Below, one piece after another: positions 33,306-43,585 of a stretch of DNA of 64,000 nucleotides; the stretch's first letter is position 1, and each line of letters begins with the position of its first letter. This stretch comes from Batillaria attramentaria. Lineage: Eukaryota > Mollusca > Gastropoda > Batillariidae. Made by a program: the position numbers and the translations under genes. Under the pieces are notes generated by a model that saw nothing but the letters and a program-made list of their open reading frames with translations, had not been told where the DNA came from and searched no databases. The stretch covers positions 737,501 to 801,500 of the forward strand of contig JACVVK020000147.1 of the NCBI GenBank assembly GCA_018292915.2. Reading direction: 5' to 3'.

Positions 33306-34195
33306 ACAGTGAGTGAGTGTGGTGAGTGAGTGAGTGAGTGAGTTTTTGAAGCTTAACGCCGCGCAAGCCACAAAGACTAATTCGCGGCTATGCACACACA
33401 CAAATAAATAAAATGAATATTCATTCTTTAGGCCGGCAGCAGACTTGAAGAAGAGCTGATTAAAACGGGCCAAACTGATCTCGGTAAAATGTCTTTCGCG
33501 TATTGAATTGTTCAGCCCGTTTTGTTGCAGCCCTACTTTTCTCTTTTCTTGTGTAGCCTGGTAGTGGTATAGTTTCTTTCGCGCACTGGGCGTTCTGTTG
33601 CGTTGGGTCCCACAAGGACTCACACTTCATTCGTTCGCCATCGAGACTTCCAGGGTAGCACAAGACACCAGTTATTTCCCTGACAGCCACGCTTCTGCCT
33701 AATGATCTCTAGATATCTCCGGACAACCGCTTGATAAAGCACACAAGCTCATGTTTATGAAAGATAACTTCTTTCAATGTCACTTTACCAGAGAGTGAGC
33801 TCCCTTGCGAACTAATTACAGCCTCGTTGTGGTCCCAAGTGGAGACTGAAACAGCATGAGCGTTTTACCACAGCGACCAGATCTTAGTCTGTGTCTGTGA
33901 AAGTCTTAGATTCTTGGATTCTGGAATCTTTCCGTGTGGTCCCACACCCGTGTCGACTGGGGTCACCGCCACATTCCCTGCGCTGAATTCCCCGACCCTG
34001 GGGATCTGAGTCTGGCTTGGCTGCGATAGCTGGGGACTATTTTCTTTGCTGCAGAAGACGATTTGCCCATTGCGGGCCTGCGGCTGATTTATGCGCTCCC
34101 TTTTTGCAGTCTGCGTCAACATTGTCATAAAGGAATGCTTTGCACCAATGGAGCTCTGTGAAAAAAGGGATGAAGGGCAAACTGAGGTGGGGGGT
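33306..34195. other. (GAGT)n, short dispersed element, then unique sequence
   Basis: (GAGT)n at 33309-33343 adjoins CTTAACGCCGCGCAAGCCAC then AAAGACTAATTCGCGGCTA, the second copy of the 38-bp element at 31481. From 33400 to 34195 the sequence is unique, with no recognised gene. Confidence 0.5.
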
Positions 34196-34268
34196 TGGGG
34201 ATGGGGTGGGTGGATGGCTGGGTGTGTGTGTGTGTGTGGGGGGGGGGAGTCCTGGGAGAGAAAGAAAG

Positions 34269-34319
<51 letters not shown>

Positions 34320-34343
34320 CGTTTACTGTATGAAAAAAAAAAC

Positions 34344-34380
<37 letters not shown>

Positions 34381-34422
34381 GGCCGTTCCTCAGTTGGGGA
34401 GCCGAAAGAAAGATGATTTATA

Positions 34423-34464
<42 letters not shown>

Positions 34465-34490
34465 CGGGGAGAGAGAGAGAGAGAGAGAGA
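34196..34490. repeat. G-rich, (GT)n and (GA)n cluster
   Basis: A G-rich lead, (GT)n 34270-34317, (GA)n 34347-34378, (GT)n 34425-34462, (GA)n 34468-34490. From 34491 to 34930 the DNA is unique. Confidence 0.92.
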
Positions 34491-34930
34491 TTCCCGCCAA
34501 AACACAAAACAACACATGTACGTATGCAAGGATAAGCTGCACGTGGTTGTGCCGCAGAGCCAGAGCTGGGCCGGTCGTCCGCAGCAACTGAAGTTGATCG
34601 ATTTAGCAGACCGCTTGTTAGATGCCGTGTTGTTTTTTCAAAGCTGCAAATCAGCCCCTTCATCGCCGGGCCTGCGGATTGACAGACATACAGACCACCC
34701 TAGTGGTAGGAAAGAGAAAAGAGTTCTGTAACAGAGGACAAAACAGTTTATAAATTTTGTATCTTCTGTAGAAGATTGTCCGTTGTCCCATTTCGTTTTT
34801 GGCTGAGGAGAGTTGGAGGTTTGTGCATACGGGTGCTGAGGGTCTTGGGCAGGGAAGTGTAATAACGATGGAAAATGTTGGGGAGGAGGTAAGTGATGGG
34901 ACAATCAGAATCGAACGGTTTTCACAGCTT

Positions 34931-35195
34931 TTTAGTGTTATAAAGAGACAAGCGATCAGAACAGAACAACAGAACAGATCAGAACAGAACAACAGAACAG
35001 AACAGAACAACAGGACAGAAAAGCAAAACGGAACAGAACAACAGAACAGAACAACAGAACAGGAAAACAGAACAGAAAAACAGAACAGAAAAGAACAGAA
35101 CAACAGAACAGAGTGGGTGGGTGTTTGGGGGTTTAACGTCCTTTTCCAACAACAGAACAGAACACAATACAGAACAGAACAAACAAACAAACGAT
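34931..35195. repeat. (AACAG)n-type minisatellite with embedded SINE-A fragment
   Basis: GAACAGAACAACAGAACAGA-like units repeat across ~230 bp. A 35-bp SINE-A tail (GGGTGTTTGGGGGTTTAACG then TCCTTTTCC, minus orientation) sits inside at 35117-35145, apparently copied or inserted within the array. Confidence 0.85.
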
Positions 35196-35345
35196 AATGA
35201 TAATCGCATAAATATAGGAACATTATCCCAAATAAACCCAACACGCACGTTCACGTGAATCACACGCATTCTCTTAGACACTGGACATGAGCACATACCA
35301 ATTGCGAAGGGCCAGCTCAGCAATTAAAGTTTCGAAAGTTTAGAC
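35196..35345 (-). mobile_element. SINE-D 3' fragment
   Basis: AACCCAACACGCACGTTCAC then GTGAATCACACGCATTCTCT, a CACTGGACATGAGCAC segment and GGGCCAGCTCAGCAATTAAA match the minus-strand SINE-D copy at 63303-63705. The tRNA head is missing. Confidence 0.75.
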
Positions 35346-35379
35346 AAAAATCTGCATTTACCTTTGAATTTTGTGGGCA

Positions 35380-35444
35380 CAAACAAACAAACAATCAATC
35401 AAACAAACAAACAAACAAACAAACAAACAAACAAACAAACAAAC
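35380..35444. repeat. (CAAA)n repeat
   Basis: CAAA tetranucleotide array, with a CAATCAATC block near 35391-35400. Confidence 0.93.
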
Positions 35445-38160
35445 ACCCGCCTCGCTTATTAGCAAGATCCACACACGAAAACGCCTCCCAACCAGAACGA
35501 TGATGCTACAGAAGTGGGAATTTTCATGGCCTGAAGTTTGTTTTCGTTTTCCGCGAGTATGGCCTTTTTTCCGCCCAGTTCCTTCACGGCTCTGCCAGGC
35601 AGGCATGACGGCAATGTTTGCAAACACGCGGCAAGACAAAATTTACGGCGGAAGAAAACTTGGCGACACTTGTAAAACTTGTTCCCTTTGAGATTTGAGC
35701 CGTGAAGGAAAGAGGCCATGTTTCACAAGGAAGAAGCCATGTTTCACAGGGGGGGTCTGAGTTTCGGGGACCACCAAGCGCTGTATAGGAGATCTGGATT
35801 TATCGGCAGGAAGTTTCTATTCTTGAGAATCAAGTCAAGTTTATTTTATTCCCACCCTCTGGTTGCATAGGAAAACGAAGGATAGACTGAGGAGCTGACT
35901 AGAATGGCATGAAGGTGCTACTAGTTTAAAACATCTTTTATCCATTTTTGCGTCTCTCTACCTTCCATTCTTTTAATCATTTAAATATTTATTTACATAT
36001 TCATTATTATTTAGTTATCATTCTTTTATTTTGAAGAAGTTTTATTTTTTTAATTTAATTTTATTGTATGTATAGGGGTTTGCACCCTTCATTCTGAGAA
36101 ATGGCACTCAATCTCCACTGCTGAGGAGTGAGTCACCTCGCTCAGCATTTCATCCTAAAACTTCAGATACGGCGACGGAGCACACTGCCCGGGCTCCGTT
36201 ACCCTTTTCTGCGAGTTTAAGCTCCCGCTGCGCGCAGCTCAGCACAGCGCGAACTTTCAAACTTTTACTGGCAGGTATTTTGAGTGCAGATGACTGCACT
36301 AACGTACACCCCTACCTCCCCCCTCCCCCTGGACACCTTCTCCTCCCCACCTGCCCTCTAGCTGTGCTCTAACTGACGTGTCGCGGGACGTAACACTGGC
36401 CATGAAGCTGATCACGATCACCATTAGGCGCATGACGACCTCTAGCAGGCAACATCTCGCCGCCGTGAGTCGCGCCGTTAAAAAGCCCGTAAACGCCGCG
36501 GTGACTATGTGTCCGGTATAAATCACCAGCGGTGCCCCGTTTACAGCCTGGAGACGGACGCGCTGCCCACTGTGACCAGGGGAAGGAATGCCCACGCAAT
36601 GCCCCCCCAGCGCGGGCTTGGGGAGGATGCACCGAAAGACTCTTGTGCCCTGGACACAGGGGATAGAGACCAGAAGCTCGGGCTTGATGGTGGGAGCTTG
36701 GAACTGGGTTGTGACAGGTTGTGACACCGTTTCTGGTATTAGTTCAACTCAGTTTGAAGCCTTGGGATTTGGGTCTGGTGACTTTTGACTTTGGCCGTAG
36801 CGGATACTGATATAGGCCGACAGAGTCCCGTCCTGGAAACTGGGTTGTGGCACCGTTTTGCTCGCGTCAAGTTCGTTCAACTCAGTTGAAGCATTGGCTC
36901 AACGCCACTGGGACCATGGTTTTGGTCTGCTGAGTTCTGACAAGGCCCGTATGTCCGTAGCGGACACACCTGGTAGTTTCTTTGGTTCGGACAAAGACCC
37001 TGTAGTGGGTATGGGGTCTTTGACTAAGGAAACCATGGCGGGTGTAGGGTGTTTAGTTCTAAACGGTCATAATTTGTGCATGTTTTTGTCTATTGCCATC
37101 GCCTACACCTTCGTCTTGGGAAGACGTGAAAATCTCACTCACCTACCTACAGCAAAAGCCAACATGCCTCCTTTGGCAGTCTTCTGTAAATTTCTTAGAG
37201 TTTGACCTCAGCTGGGGAGACATGCTGCCGTTTCAAACCGAGTGACCTGAACATCCTTCGAAAGCCGTAATGTTGGGTATTTTTTTTTTTTTTTTTTTTT
37301 GTTCCCAGAGAAGCGAATTAGCATAAGTATTTAACACGTAGTTGTTTTTAACATCCTTACCGATTATTTGTGGACCCTAAACTGCCCGGGAAGCATGGCA
37401 ATGCTGCTAATACGAGCTGTAAAAGAGAGGACACGAGGCTTTTATTGTGCCATCTTCTTCACTCCTACACGCCACCTAGTTTTTAAGGAACTCAGTGGCA
37501 GTGACGAGTCAACCTTTCGAAAGGAGGACTGTTTAAAACAGTGTGCACCCAACTCTGGCAACAGGCCAGTGAAATTGCCGTGTAACATTATTTATACTGT
37601 CTTGAACGTTAGTCATCACTTTTGGCGCGAATGGGATGACCTGTAATCTTCACACACTTCATACCGCAAACGGGTTATTTCCCCGTTCGTCCGGTTTCTC
37701 TTTCCAATGCACACACTATGCCTACATGCGTATTTGGAAAAAAAAAAAATTTGACTTCCAACATTGTACCATTTTCATTAGTTTTTACTCATTTTTACCA
37801 TTTTCAGCACAACCTTTTACGAACATAGTCCACAGTATCCGAAACCAGATATAGAAACTGGGGGAATACAAAGAGATAATAAATTTGTAACTTTCATCAC
37901 CAATTTGACACAATACAACACAGCAACGAAAATCAACGGCGTCAGAAAATGCGGGAAATATTTGTCCAGCCCCAAAATAAGAGACGTCGAAAAACAGTCA
38001 TAAATTTGTCTGAAAACACCTAAAAATGTTGCATAACAGCGGAACGCCTGAGCGACCTGATTAAATAAATATCACCCGTCCCCCCGTAAAAACTTTGACT
38101 ATGACTTTGATCAAGCGGGATTTACTGTCAGCTGCGGTTTTATGGCTGTTCCATTAAGCG
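35445..38160. other. Unique intronic sequence, poor in microsatellites
   Basis: About 2.7 kb with only a T run (37278-37300) and a short A run (37738-37749). Open frames of up to 142 codons overlap on both strands without recognisable domains. Includes the AP-1/MARE-like cluster at 36119. GTTTGGGTCTGGTGACTT-like phrases near 36768 and GGTTTTGGTCTGCTGAGTTC near 36916 hint at an old duplication. Confidence 0.5.
36119..36147. promoter_or_regulatory. AP-1 site between inverted MARE half-sites
   Basis: TGCTGAG at 36119-36125, TGAGTCA at 36129-36135 and CTCAGCA at 36141-36147. TGAGTCA is the AP-1 consensus, and TGCTGA/TCAGCA are Maf half-sites. Motif match only; occupancy is unknown. Confidence 0.3.
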
Positions 38161-38530
38161 GACAGTGTGCTTGCTCCCGCCGAAAATACTGTGCGCGGAA
38201 CTGGATCTAAATTCATATTGTCGGCCACTAAAACGACACAAATATCGAGCCGACTCGTTTGATTTATATGTACGCACCGCGCATCATGCCGGCTACTTCG
38301 TTAGAAGCTGCAAGGACCGAGGCGGAGTTTTACGACCGTTTCCAGGTCGCGTTTATGCGATTTTCATACAATCTCCCGCGAGGCCGTACCATCTTTATGA
38401 CTATATTCCACACGCGTTTATGCGAATTTCATATAAAGTACAGGATCCCTCCGGCCCGCTTTACGGGGCACGACGCAGTGATGTATCGTTCACACTTATC
38501 TCCGCAGAAACAGCACATACTATGATGACG
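38161..38530. promoter_or_regulatory. Candidate enhancer with duplicated CGCGTTTATGCG motif
   Basis: A unique, CpG-containing block. CGCGTTTATGCGATTTTCAT (38348-38367) and CGCGTTTATGCGAATTTCAT (38413-38432) differ by one base, and a related CGCGTTTATATTAATTTCAT lies at 32491-32510 in another candidate block. TTTAT next to ATTTCAT suggests posterior-Hox/Cdx plus POU or homeodomain contacts, as inference. Confidence 0.32.
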
Positions 38531-38534
38531 ACCA

Positions 38535-38935
38535 TCGTAGAGCTATCGTGCGACCCTCAGACTGATATACTTACGAGAAGAGCTCACGGCGCTGCTAGCC
38601 CTTCTGTCATGTTTAGGTGAGGTTTAAATCGGGAAGTAGTTCTTGCATGATGTCAAACTGCGCGGAACTTATTGAGCTATCGTGCGACCCTCAGGCTGGA
38701 ACACTTACGAGTACTACCAGTAGTGGTCCCGCCGTCGCGTTTCGCTGAGGTTTGAATCTGGAATTAGTTCTTGCGTGATGTCAAACTGTGTGGAACTTGT
38801 TGAGCTATCGTGAAACCCTCAGACTGGAACACTTACGAGCACTACCAGTAGTGGTCCCGCCGTCGCGTTTTGCTGAGCCTGGCTTGGATCTGGAATAAGT
38901 TCTGCATGATGTCAAACTTGCCTTTAGTTTTAGCC
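38535..38935. repeat. Tandem array, ~130-bp unit, about three copies
   Basis: GAGCTATCGTG starts units at 38540, 38674 and 38802 (spacing 134 and 128). Shared order: CCCTCAGACTGGAACACTTA, CGAGNACTACCAGTAGTGGT, CCCGCCGTCGCGTTTNGCTG, then AGTTCTTGCNTGATGTCAAA. The later two copies are very similar; the first is diverged. A partial unit (GGTTTAGATCTGGAAGATTT) recurs at 39200. Confidence 0.82.
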
Positions 38936-39054
38936 CTTCAGTCTCATTGGTTGATCAATTACATTTACTTGATAGGCTGGTGGTGGCACGGGACTTGCGT
39001 TCACAACCACGTGGGACTATTCAAGAGTACCCAGGCTAAACAGGATAAAGCTCG

Positions 39055-39185
39055 AGCGCTTCTAGAGCGTCGGACTGTCTGGGTCTGAGTTTGAATCCCG
39101 ACTTGGAGCTGTCTGTGCCTCGTTGCCCCGTCTTTGGTATGACCCTCATGAGGCGGAAAAAGACGTTAAACCCCCAAACAACAAG
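39055..39185 (+). mobile_element. Diverged SINE-A copy
   Basis: AGAGCGTCGGACTGTCTGGG, a weakened box B GAGTTTGAATCCCG, GTTGCCCCGTCTTTGGTATG, and the end AAAAAGACGTTAAACCCCCA. It is 5' truncated and more diverged than the others. From 39186 to 40139 the sequence is unique. Confidence 0.72.
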
Positions 39186-40139
39186 CTAACTATTCGTTCA
39201 GGTTTAGATCTGGAAGATTTCTGCTAGAGCTCAGTTTCAGGCTGGTGTAGTCGCTTTTCATGCATGAGGCCCCTGGCGTACAGTGCGGACACCCGGGAGG
39301 CGGGAGGCCAGTATGCGGGATGTCCCACAAACCGGTGCGCATTTTGATGACGTGCTAAAGCCAGTTGCACGTGCTTTACGAGACTGCCCCAGTTTGTGAT
39401 AAGTGACTGAGAGGTGAGAGGTCAGACCATTCGGCCACTCCCGCACCATTTGGTTCTGTCTTTATGGGCCTGCTACTAGGTTTCCTCATTACACAACTGG
39501 TATTTGGCAGTCGTTCGGTCGATCGGAAGCCGAGATGTACATCAAGCCAGTTCACATAATTTTATATAGTCCAGTGCCTGGTAGAGCGATACGTATAAGC
39601 ACATATAGACATTTAGCACACATCTGCATCACCAAAATCAGTTTTAATCTCGAGATTTAATTATCATTCCTGCTCATGTTTCGGATGGTTGTGGCATTGG
39701 CCTTTATTTTCAGAATATAGTACGCGTTGGAACGGATACGACTGTACTTGTGTCATCTTTTGTCCGCATAATAATGATTTGGCAACAATTTATGGATTGG
39801 TTCGATGAGCATACACAATGCACGATGATTGGATGGACTTTCTCACTTGCTTCATTCATTGGCCGATCGATTACATTTACTTGATAGGCTATTGGTGGCA
39901 GGTTATTTTTGGCACGGGCAGTGATGTCAGAGGCAACTTCGTTTTTTGAGGCACACTTACTGTTGAAGTCAGTTGCTTACCCTAGCAGACCAGCTGAGTT
40001 ACACAGGGGCCAGGACTGAGAAAAGAGGATGAGCAGCCGCGGACGCTAGTGATCTGTGTCTCTTGCATCGTCCGCTAAACTTTCCTGGGTATCTGTGTAC
40101 CCATAAATCAGGATCGGTGCGGAAAGCTGTTACGTATTA

Positions 40140-40377
40140 TTAACTCGTTCTGCCCGAACTACGATTATAGTTGTAACACAAGTCCACTTTGCCGCGCTCC
40201 TGTAGGCGTAACAGACAGACATTCATTTTCTGTTTGTATGTTCGAAATATGGGTCTAGATGATATTTCTCCCTTAGAAACGGTGTCTGTTTACGTTGCTT
40301 AGCGCTCAGTACATTTTTGTTTGTTTGATTGTGCTAGACATAAATTATGATGGTAGTGTCAGCGCAGAAAGAGTTAA
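40140..40377. mobile_element. Possible TTAA-flanked MITE next to the last exon
   Basis: TTAACTCGTTCTGCCC at 40140-40155 and its near inverted partner GCGCAGAAAGAGTTAA at 40362-40377 (14 of 16 pairing) bound 238 bp. Similarity extends weakly inward (GAACTACGATTATAG against the complement of CTATGATGGTAGTGTC-like sequence). The TTAACTC start matches the ends of the palindrome at 16238. The piggyBac-like assignment is inference. Confidence 0.4.
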
Positions 40378-40398
40378 CCTACCATCACTGCTGCTTGG

Positions 40399-40408
<10 letters not shown>

Positions 40409-40453
<45 letters not shown>
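40409..40453 (+). repeat. (CA)n microsatellite near the splice acceptor
   Basis: A CT lead followed by (CA)n, ending 55 bp before the acceptor AG of the last exon. Intronic CA repeats can bind hnRNP L and influence splicing in vertebrates; an effect here is speculative. Confidence 0.93.
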
Positions 40454-40457
<4 letters not shown>

Positions 40458-40508
40458 GAGTCACACTAACCGTTCTTATAACTGGTGTCCTGTTTCTGTG
40501 TGTTACAG

Positions 40509-40688
40509 GTGTGGTTCCAGAACCGACGCACAAAATGGCGGAAGAAGCACGCAGCGGAGATGGCGTCGGCGAAGAAGAAACAGGAGCAGGTGGAGGACAT
40601 GGAGAGCACCTCAGACATCGACGACGACAACACCAACGACGGCTGCAAAACAGACTGCAACAGCTACCTCGGCCCAGGCGACTTGTGA
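40509..40688 (+). CDS. Nkx6: NK6-class homeobox protein, last coding exon (homeodomain helix 3 and C-terminus)
   Basis: The exon follows a T-rich stretch ending in TGTTACAG and is in phase 0 with the exon ending at 12840. It encodes 59 residues and a TGA at 40686-40688. The first 14 residues, [14 protein letters not shown], complete recognition helix 3 and contain the DNA-contacting Q50, N51 and R53. Next comes [11 protein letters not shown], typical of NK6 proteins, then an acidic Ser/Asp/Asn-rich tail ([11 protein letters not shown]) ending [10 protein letters not shown]. Vertebrate NKX6 proteins, as I remember them, continue with a conserved LLKKHK-type segment after the acidic region; that segment is absent here, so the tail is short or diverged. 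A (CA)n tract lies 55 bp upstream of the acceptor. The joined frame [13 protein letters not shown] is an exact homeodomain match, so the exon pairing is secure. Confidence 0.97.
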   Translation: MWFQNRRTKWRKKHAAEMASAKKKQEQVEDMESTSDIDDDNTNDGCKTDCNSYLGPGDL

Positions 40689-41476
40689 GGTCGTCGGCGC
40701 AACATTGATGGTTATAGGGCTCGAGTCATAAATATTCTTGGGGAGAGCTGGAACTGGTGATCTGAAAGCACGACTGATGACGTGGCAAGGAGTATGAAGG
40801 TTGGGTGGGGTCCTTCAGGCTTGGGTGTGCGTTGTTTCGTGTTCCTCTGACTTTAGAGCTGTTTGGGCCATGGCCGGAGGACGTATCTGACTTTTGAGCT
40901 GATTGGGTAAAGATCGGAGGAGCCTGAGCTCCATCTCCTTCTTCTTCTTTGCATTCACTGGACGTCTACTCTGCTGCTTTCGCTTCTCCGTCGGTGTCTA
41001 AGGTTGAAGTGCTGAGTGACTGGCAGCATTCAATACCAGTTCCTCAGCTCCAGAAATACCAACTGACGCCAGACCACGGAGCACAACACGTCAGCTCATC
41101 ATTGTTGTTCAGGTTTGCCCAGAATGTGTGGATCACTCGCTGCGGTGCAGACACAATTCCCTTGATTATCCGAAGCCTGCTTCAGTGTCAGAATTTAGAG
41201 CATTTGTCACAGTAATATTGCTGCAAGTGAGCGCCACCCGTAGCAGAATGTAACCCACCAGAATCCAGTCATTCAGACATAGGTTAATTTAGCCTTTTTC
41301 CTTACGTTTTCTGTTTTAACAGAACGGACGTCATGTATAGTTGAGGCAAAGTTAAACGCATGGGAACTTGATATACCACCCACACAACTCCCCTTTAAAA
41401 TGCGCATGAAACTGATTTTGCATGTTTCAGCAGTAGAAAGACAGACAATATTATTGTTGCAGAATCTAAGTTTTAC

Positions 41477-41522
<46 letters not shown>

Positions 41523-42508
41523 CAAATACACAGCATATGTTTGTCTCGCCAAAGCTTGACTGGTTTCCGATATTCGGAGTTTTACGTCAGAAATCAGCTA
41601 GAGACTAGAGCAAACAAACAAACTATTCAGGACACATGTCTTTTTGTGTTTTTTGTGTTTGTTTTTTGTTTTTGAGGCTTGCTCCTCAAGGCGGATTTGA
41701 GTATCTTGCCTAAACATTCAGCTCCATTTCTTGCCATAGACTGACGTGTCAGTGACCTGTGCTTAGTAAATATTTCTCAGTGTTTTTACGGAAACTGAAA
41801 ACTGCAGAAAACTCTCCCGTCACTCAGTAAGAGGAATGACGTTAAATTCGCGCAAGCGCTTCCTGACCGTGGTCGTTGGCTTCAGGAAGTGACGTTCTTG
41901 TGACGCTGGTTGACGCAGCGACCTCTAGTTGTACCCGAAGCTCCGATCACACTGACTGGGGATTTCTTCAACTACAGCCATAAACGTGACGAAAACGTTT
42001 TCCTGAAATGATACAAGATTTCTTCCACAATACAGAGTACAATATATGTGTACTGAGACTTCCCAAAGAAAGGATTTGAACCGCAGACTTTTGTGGTTGT
42101 AATCAGGGACCTTGTTTATTCATGGTCTCTGGTTTCATGTGCAGTGACACGGATCAAGTGCCAAGCTGATTTTGTTTAGTGTAATGTAATGTTACGTACG
42201 TACTTTTTGCTGGTGTTTATGCTGATATATTATCATAATTACTGTTTTTCTGTTGCTGTTTGTGTGTGAAGTGTGTTAATTGCCTGTTTCTTTTTGTCAT
42301 AGAGTTGGTAAGTTTATTGTGGTATAAACTTTTCTATTCATAGAAGTATCGGAGGTATTGGAGAATTTTAGCTGGTGAGGAGCAAACTGTCATGTGTTTC
42401 TGGGGAGAAAACAACTATTTCTTTGACTTGATGCACCGTAAAAACAAAATAGCGAGTAGCTATTGCAGCAGCGAAAAGTACCACTCAAAGGGAGCGAACA
42501 GGCAATCG
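40689..42508 (+). other. 3' UTR and proximal downstream flank of Nkx6
   Basis: The sequence after the TGA is unique except for (GT)n at 41479-41521. I saw no canonical AATAAA on the + strand before 44053-44058; ATTAAA is at 44381-44386. The 3' end of the transcript therefore cannot be placed, and the UTR may be long or use a variant signal. Confidence 0.5.
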
Positions 42509-42632
42509 AGCGCTGCAAGGGAGAGAACTGTGCCTGTATGGGAAATGTGATCACTAGATCTAACAGTTTCCAGCACAGAAAATCACTAGATTGCTCTTCC
42601 CACACAGGCACAGTTGTCTCCCTTGCAGCGTT
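42509..42632. mobile_element. Foldback element with ~34-bp inverted arms
   Basis: Left arm CGCTGCAAGGGAGAGAACTG then TGCCTGTATGGGAA (42511-42544). The right arm is its near complement: TTCCCACACAGGCACAGTTG then TCTCCCTTGCAGCG (42597-42630). Differences are few, with a 52-bp spacer that itself holds repeated ATCACTAGAT. A third copy of the arm is at 29517. The AAGGGAGANAACTGTG arm looks like a transposon terminus. Confidence 0.65.
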
Positions 42633-42889
42633 CACTTACCTATTACCTTTGATTAGTGCACCGTGTCGACAAGCTACAACCCTACAGCAGCATGCCATCG
42701 GAAACATTTTTGTAAAACGGTAACAGTTTAACCGCAGGCGGCCATGAGTACACGAGTAAACACGAAGAATGCTCCACTCTCTGCGAACAAATCTCAGAAA
42801 TTGTTGTTTTGTATTTTGTAGGTTGGGAGGGAGAGGGATTTCGGGTTGGTTTGTTTTTCGTACTGTACCGTTGTTACAGTGAAAGCCCT

Positions 42890-43585
42890 GTGTTTTATTA
42901 AGTGCGTACAAAGTTCGATCACAGCTATACTGAAAGGCCCTCCATCTGAGACTGTGTGCTGAGATCCTATCCCTTAGATAGAACCCCGCTGCATGGACGA
43001 CTGTGAGAGACTGAGAGACACAGGGATGACATCATTCTAGTGTGTCAGGGTAAGGTTAGCCACGAGTGTCAAGAAGCCTTTTGTGTGGTAAAATGCGCAA
43101 AACGGTCGATAACTGTTATACTGTAAAACCCCAAACATGTCTCCACCCCCCTATGGATGACTATAAGAGATTGTCACGAGAGACAGCCGGGTGATATCAT
43201 TCTAGTGTCTCAGGTTTAAGGTGTGACAGCGGCATCAGAAAGACCTCTGCGTGGTAAAATGCGCAAAACGGTCGATAACTGTTATACTGGAAAGCCTCAA
43301 ACATTTCTCTACCCCCTATGGATGACTACGAGAGATTGCAACGAGAGACAACAGGGTGATATCATTTCTAGTGTCTCAGGTCTAAGGTGTGACAGCGGCG
43401 TCAGAAAGCCCTCTGTGTGGTAATATGCGCAAAACGAACGATAACTGTTACACCGGAAAGCCTCGGAACATTTCTCCACCCCCTTTTGGATGACCCTGAG
43501 AGATTTGCAACGAGAGACAGCAGGGTGATATCATTCTAGTGTGTCAGGTTAAGGTGTGACAGCGGCGTCACGAAGCCTCCTGCTA
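42890..43585 (+). repeat. Tandem array, 166-bp unit, about four copies
   Basis: GCGCAAAACGGTCGATAACT lies at about 43095, 43261 and (as GCGCAAAACGAACGATAACT) 43427, spacing exactly 166 bp twice. A decayed unit precedes (CGATCACAGCTATACTGAAA at 42917). Shared parts include GAGAGACAGCAGGGTGATAT, CATTCTAGTGTCTCAGG and GTGTGACAGCGGCGTCAGAA. Noncoding. Confidence 0.9.

Noticed and set aside
42890..43585. Regularly spaced repeats that could suggest a CRISPR array
   Set aside because: The whole 166-bp unit is repeated, with no unique spacers between short repeats, and the context is an animal genome.
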